Shown here one piece after another: positions 7,002-7,166 of a stretch of 7,166 nucleotides of DNA. Position 1 is the first letter of the stretch. Each line of letters starts with the position of its first letter. Made by a program: the position numbers and the translations under genes. The stretch comes from Methylococcales bacterium (lineage in GTDB: Bacteria > Pseudomonadota > Gammaproteobacteria > Methylococcales > Methylomonadaceae). The stretch is taken from positions 1-7,166 of the forward strand of contig SHZG01000118.1 of assembly GCA_009692395.1 (NCBI GenBank), written 5' to 3'. Under the pieces are notes generated by a model. The model worked only from the letters and a program-made list of their open reading frames with translations, ran no database searches and was not told the origin of the DNA.

Positions 7002-7007
7002 ATCTGT
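6989..7007 (+). repeat. IS terminal repeat, right copy (19 bp)
   Basis: It reads GGTAGTGGGTTAAATCTGT and is identical to the minus-strand tip ending at 311. It marks the exact point where cydA homology stops and supplies the new in-frame TAA at 6999-7001. Sequence beyond it is only loosely similar to the left element, suggesting this is the opposite end (IRR) of a related element or a diverged copy. Confidence 0.85.
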
Positions 7008-7058
7008 AATTATGAATAAATATAGCCAAAGCAGTATAATTTGATTATTTTAAATTAG

Positions 7059-7166
7059 ATGACATATTCAGCCGATTTCCGCCAAAAAGTATTGACGATT
7101 AAAGAACAAGAAGGGCTAACACAAGCGGAAGCGGCAGTGCGTTTTGGTGTTGGAGTGGCAAGTATA
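7059..7166 (+). CDS. IS630-family transposase, N-terminal part
   Basis: The ATG at 7059 opens a frame of 36 codons to the window edge, beginning MTYSADFRQKVLTIKEQEG and continuing TQAEAAVRFGVGVASI. This is the N-terminal helix-turn-helix of IS630/Tc1-type transposases, which usually begin M.YS.DFR.KVL and recognise the element ends; the DDE catalytic domain would follow outside the window. A ribosome binding site is not obvious in the AT-rich leader. Whether the gene is intact cannot be judged. Confidence 0.8.
   Translation, partial: MTYSADFRQKVLTIKEQEGLTQAEAAVRFGVGVASI

Larger units (their letters stand above)
6989..7166 (+). mobile_element. Insertion-sequence region ending cydA, possibly nested (runs off the right edge)
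   Basis: The region begins with the IS1-type 19-base tip (6989-7007), yet the first gene in it encodes an IS630-type transposase, a different family. One reading is an IS630-type element inserted at a TA near 7020-7023 (TATAGCCAAAGC...) inside an IS1-type element, leaving about 35-40 bases before its transposase ATG. The other is one element whose tip happens to be shared. The AT-rich stretch 7008-7058 holds no gene. No second end is available to decide. Confidence 0.6.

Noticed and set aside
1..7166. CRISPR array, tRNA or rRNA gene
   Set aside because: No regularly spaced repeats, cloverleaf or ribosomal RNA-like stretch was seen; nearly all sequence is explained by protein genes and IS ends.

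Overview
The window looks like a chromosomal piece of a sulfide-oxidising gammaproteobacterium of moderately low GC, with insertion sequences (IS) at both edges. The gene content (persulfide dioxygenase-rhodanese, type II sulfide:quinone oxidoreductase, SulP transporter, cytochrome bd genes) and the IS1- and IS630-type transposases would fit a Beggiatoa/Thiothrix-like organism. That placement is an inference from gene content and codon flavour, not a measured assignment.

Layout. (1) 1-311, minus strand: the end of an IS1-family element with a frameshifted insA that runs off the left edge. (2) 312-737, plus: the 3' two thirds of a GH19 chitinase/endolysin gene, cut off exactly at the IS tip. 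(3) 738-915: a regulatory region with a near-perfect sigma-54 (-24/-12) promoter and an upstream dyad. (4) 916-3372: a fused persulfide dioxygenase-rhodanese gene and a type II sqr. (5) 3460-4110: a four-helix DUF599-type membrane protein. (6) 4250-5962: a SulP/SLC26 anion transporter with a C-terminal STAS domain. (7) 5966-7001: cydP, then a cydA broken twice, by a one-base frameshift at the haem-ligand His codon and by an IS that removes its 3' half. (8) 6989-7166: an IS end followed by the start of an IS630-type transposase.

How the genes fit together. SQR oxidises sulfide, passes electrons to quinone and makes persulfide. The dioxygenase oxidises glutathione persulfide to sulfite, and its rhodanese domain can interconvert persulfide, thiosulfate and sulfite. 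SulP, perhaps with the DUF599 protein, is a plausible route for sulfate or sulfite across the inner membrane. Cytochrome bd, known to tolerate sulfide, would be a natural quinol oxidase for SQR, but the copy here appears dead. The sigma-54 promoter recalls FisR-type control of pdo/sqr genes by sulfane sulfur in other proteobacteria.

The most notable structural feature is a 19-bp sequence, identical in inverted orientation at 293-311 and 6989-7007. It forms the tips of IS elements that bracket, and truncate, the two outermost genes. The segment 312-6988 is therefore an IS-bounded block. No wholly new system is evident; the interest lies in the promoter, the IS-bracketed layout and the decay of cydA.
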